Shown here: positions 4,572-5,429 of the stretch, piece by piece
How the letters are laid out: every line of letters begins with the position of its first letter
Numbering within the stretch: position 1 is the stretch's first letter
Assembly (NCBI GenBank): GCA_934101685.1
Contig: CAKORZ010000076.1
Location: 1 to 5,429 of the forward strand
Source of the DNA: an uncultured Bacilli bacterium
GTDB taxonomy: Bacteria > Bacillota_I > Bacilli_A > RFN20 > DUOF01
DNA length: 5,429 nucleotides
Direction of reading: 5' to 3'
The notes under the pieces: generated by a model
Seen by the model: the letters and a program-made list of their open reading frames with translations, nothing else
Told to the model about the DNA's origin: nothing
Database searches by the model: none
Translations under genes and position numbers: made by a program

Positions 4572-5429
4572 TTAGTCTCTTTTTCTTCTAATAAATAGCC
4601 TTATTACTAAAATAACGCTACCTAAAGTAAATAAAGTACATGCTCCTACAATATACAAATTATTACTTTTTACAATTACTTTTCTAGTAACACTAACTCT
4701 AAAATCACCTTCGCCACTACTATAAGTAACATAATAAGTTCCAACTTTATTAGTATCAACATTATTTTCGATATCTACTTTACTAATTCTACCACCATTT
4801 GATTCACTACCTTTATATGCACTAGCCCCTAATTCCCTATACTTCTCTCCTTTTATTAATTTAATAACATCACTACCTATTAAACTAATATGAACCACAT
4901 CTGTATCTATCTTAAAAACCTTATTTACTACATAAAAGTTCTCATTTCCTATATCATCTATTGCTTTTAAATATAATTTATATTCCCCATAATAACTATT
5001 TGGATAATAAATGATTCCATTATTCTCATACACTTCACTTAAATCATTACTAGTAACATTATTCTTACTAGCTATAAACCAGCCATATTTAAGCTCATTA
5101 TAATTATTTAAATCACTCACATTAATTTTAATCTCATTAGAAACATGATATTCATTATCATCATATAATATTGAAGTAGTAATTCTTGGAGCTAATGTAT
5201 CTATTAATAAATCTTTTTTCACTTCAAACAATGAATAGTTATTAGCTCTATCTCTTACATAAACATAAAAAGAATAACTTCCCTCAAGTGAATTAGGATA
5301 ACTAATCTCTACATTATTTTTACAATTTAAAGTTAAGTCACTTACACTTACATTTTCCTTACTCAAAAAACCACATTTAAACGATTCTTCATCATCCATT
5401 GCACTAACATATACATTAACCTTATTAAT
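4572..5429 (-). CDS. Cell-surface repeat protein with DUF5011-like domain and C-terminal membrane anchor (N-terminal part outside window)
   Basis: The frame is open to the right edge, giving 285 residues; the ATG at 5397-5399 is inside a repeat and is not the start. Numbering from that Met: a first repeat copy ends at IDT (66-68). A second copy spans about 90-166, with shared K-x-G, SK-x-N, DL, YPNS and IDT positions. An Ig-like domain (about 169-243) has the DUF5011 pattern: ISLIGSDVIKLIKGEKYRE, GA-x-A, then NVDTNKVGTYYVTY. A hydrophobic helix at 248-270 is followed by RRKRD. This is a C-terminal stop-transfer anchor with a short cytoplasmic tail; no LPXTG motif is present. The protein is therefore extracellular and probably a large adhesin-like or cell-wall-associated protein with tandem Ig-like modules. 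Ligand unknown. It is the first gene of the minus-strand run leading to the ATPase pair, 53 bp away. Confidence 0.8.
   Translation of the reverse strand: MNKVNVYVSAMDDEESFKCGFLSKENVSVSDLTLNCKNNVEISYPNSLEGSYSFYVYVRDRANNYSLFEVKKDLLIDTLAPRITTSILYDDNEYHVSNEIKINVSDLNNYNELKYGWFIASKNNVTSNDLSEVYENNGIIYYPNSYYGEYKLYLKAIDDIGNENFYVVNKVFKIDTDVVHISLIGSDVIKLIKGEKYRELGASAYKGSESNGGRISKVDIENNVDTNKVGTYYVTYSSGEGDFRVSVTRKVIVKSNNLYIVGACTLFTLGSVILVIRLFIRRKRD
4902..5132 (-). repeat. Protein-level tandem repeat, second copy (~77 residues visible as conserved core)
   Basis: Residues 90-166 of the surface protein (IKINVSDLNNYNELKYGWF ... VFKIDT) align with the first copy at 5196-5420. The offset is 96 residues in the first third and 98 after a two-residue insertion. 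Identities include V-S, K-x-G, SK-x-N-V, DL, NN, YPNS, G-x-Y and IDT. The similarity is clear in protein but weak in DNA, so the duplication is old. Confidence 0.65.
5196..5420 (-). repeat. Protein-level tandem repeat, first visible copy
   Basis: This is the N-terminal visible copy of the ~97-residue repeat (VNVYVSAMDDEESFKCGFL ... DLLIDT). Its alignment with the second copy continues upstream past the Met at 5399, which is the evidence that this Met is internal. More copies probably lie beyond the window edge. Confidence 0.6.

Noticed and set aside
5397..5399. ATG at 5399 as the start of the surface-protein gene
   Set aside because: The frame stays open to the window edge, the upstream residues (VNVYVSA) align with the second repeat copy, and no Shine-Dalgarno or signal peptide is present.
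1..5429. tRNA, rRNA, CRISPR array, riboswitch or transposase
   Set aside because: Intergenic space totals under about 200 bp, with no cloverleaf-like sequence, regularly spaced repeat or transposase motif seen on either strand.

Overview
The window is very AT-rich (well under 30% GC by eye). It uses the standard bacterial code: TGG encodes Trp throughout, and TGA ends the first gene rather than being read through. Shine-Dalgarno sites are strong (AGGAGG, AAGGAG, AGGTGA types). The proteins and low GC fit a low-GC Firmicute/Bacilli-like bacterium, possibly one of the uncultured gut lineages near Erysipelotrichia/RF39. That placement is an inference from composition and protein style, not from a marker gene. 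A Mycoplasma-type code is excluded.

Left part (1-1538). The window opens inside the 3' end of an alpha-phosphoglucomutase/phosphohexomutase gene (+). It converges on a Cof-type HAD phosphatase gene (-) through a shared bidirectional terminator hairpin. Divergent from the HAD gene, across only 40 bp, is a small gene for a 67-residue protein with two predicted membrane helices.

Middle (1539-2756). A membrane-embedded M48-family zinc metalloprotease (-) ends exactly where the small membrane-protein gene ends; the two stop codons abut inside an 18-bp perfect palindrome. The protease has its own good sigma-A-type promoter (TTGAAG, 17 bp, TATAAT), whose -35 box lies in one arm of an inverted repeat.

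Right part (2757-4518). Two overlapping minus-strand genes encode an AAA15-type ATPase (RloA/AbiLi-like, with Walker A, signature, Walker B and switch His) and a small TOPRIM-like RloB-type protein (EGExD, DxD and NPCxE motifs). This ATPase plus RloB pair is the architecture of AbiL/RloAB-type anti-phage systems and is the most interesting item in the window. The ATPase most likely starts at a GTG at 4516-4518, because the longer reading start overlaps its own Shine-Dalgarno.

Right edge (4572-5429). The C-terminal part of a large cell-surface protein (-) runs off the edge. It contains two copies of a ~96-98-residue repeat, a DUF5011-like Ig-fold domain, and a C-terminal membrane anchor with a basic tail.

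Taken together, a probable two-gene defence module sits between a surface-protein gene and a membrane-protease gene, next to ordinary sugar-phosphate housekeeping genes. No tRNA, rRNA, CRISPR array, insertion sequence or transposase was seen, and no intergenic stretch exceeds 80 bp.
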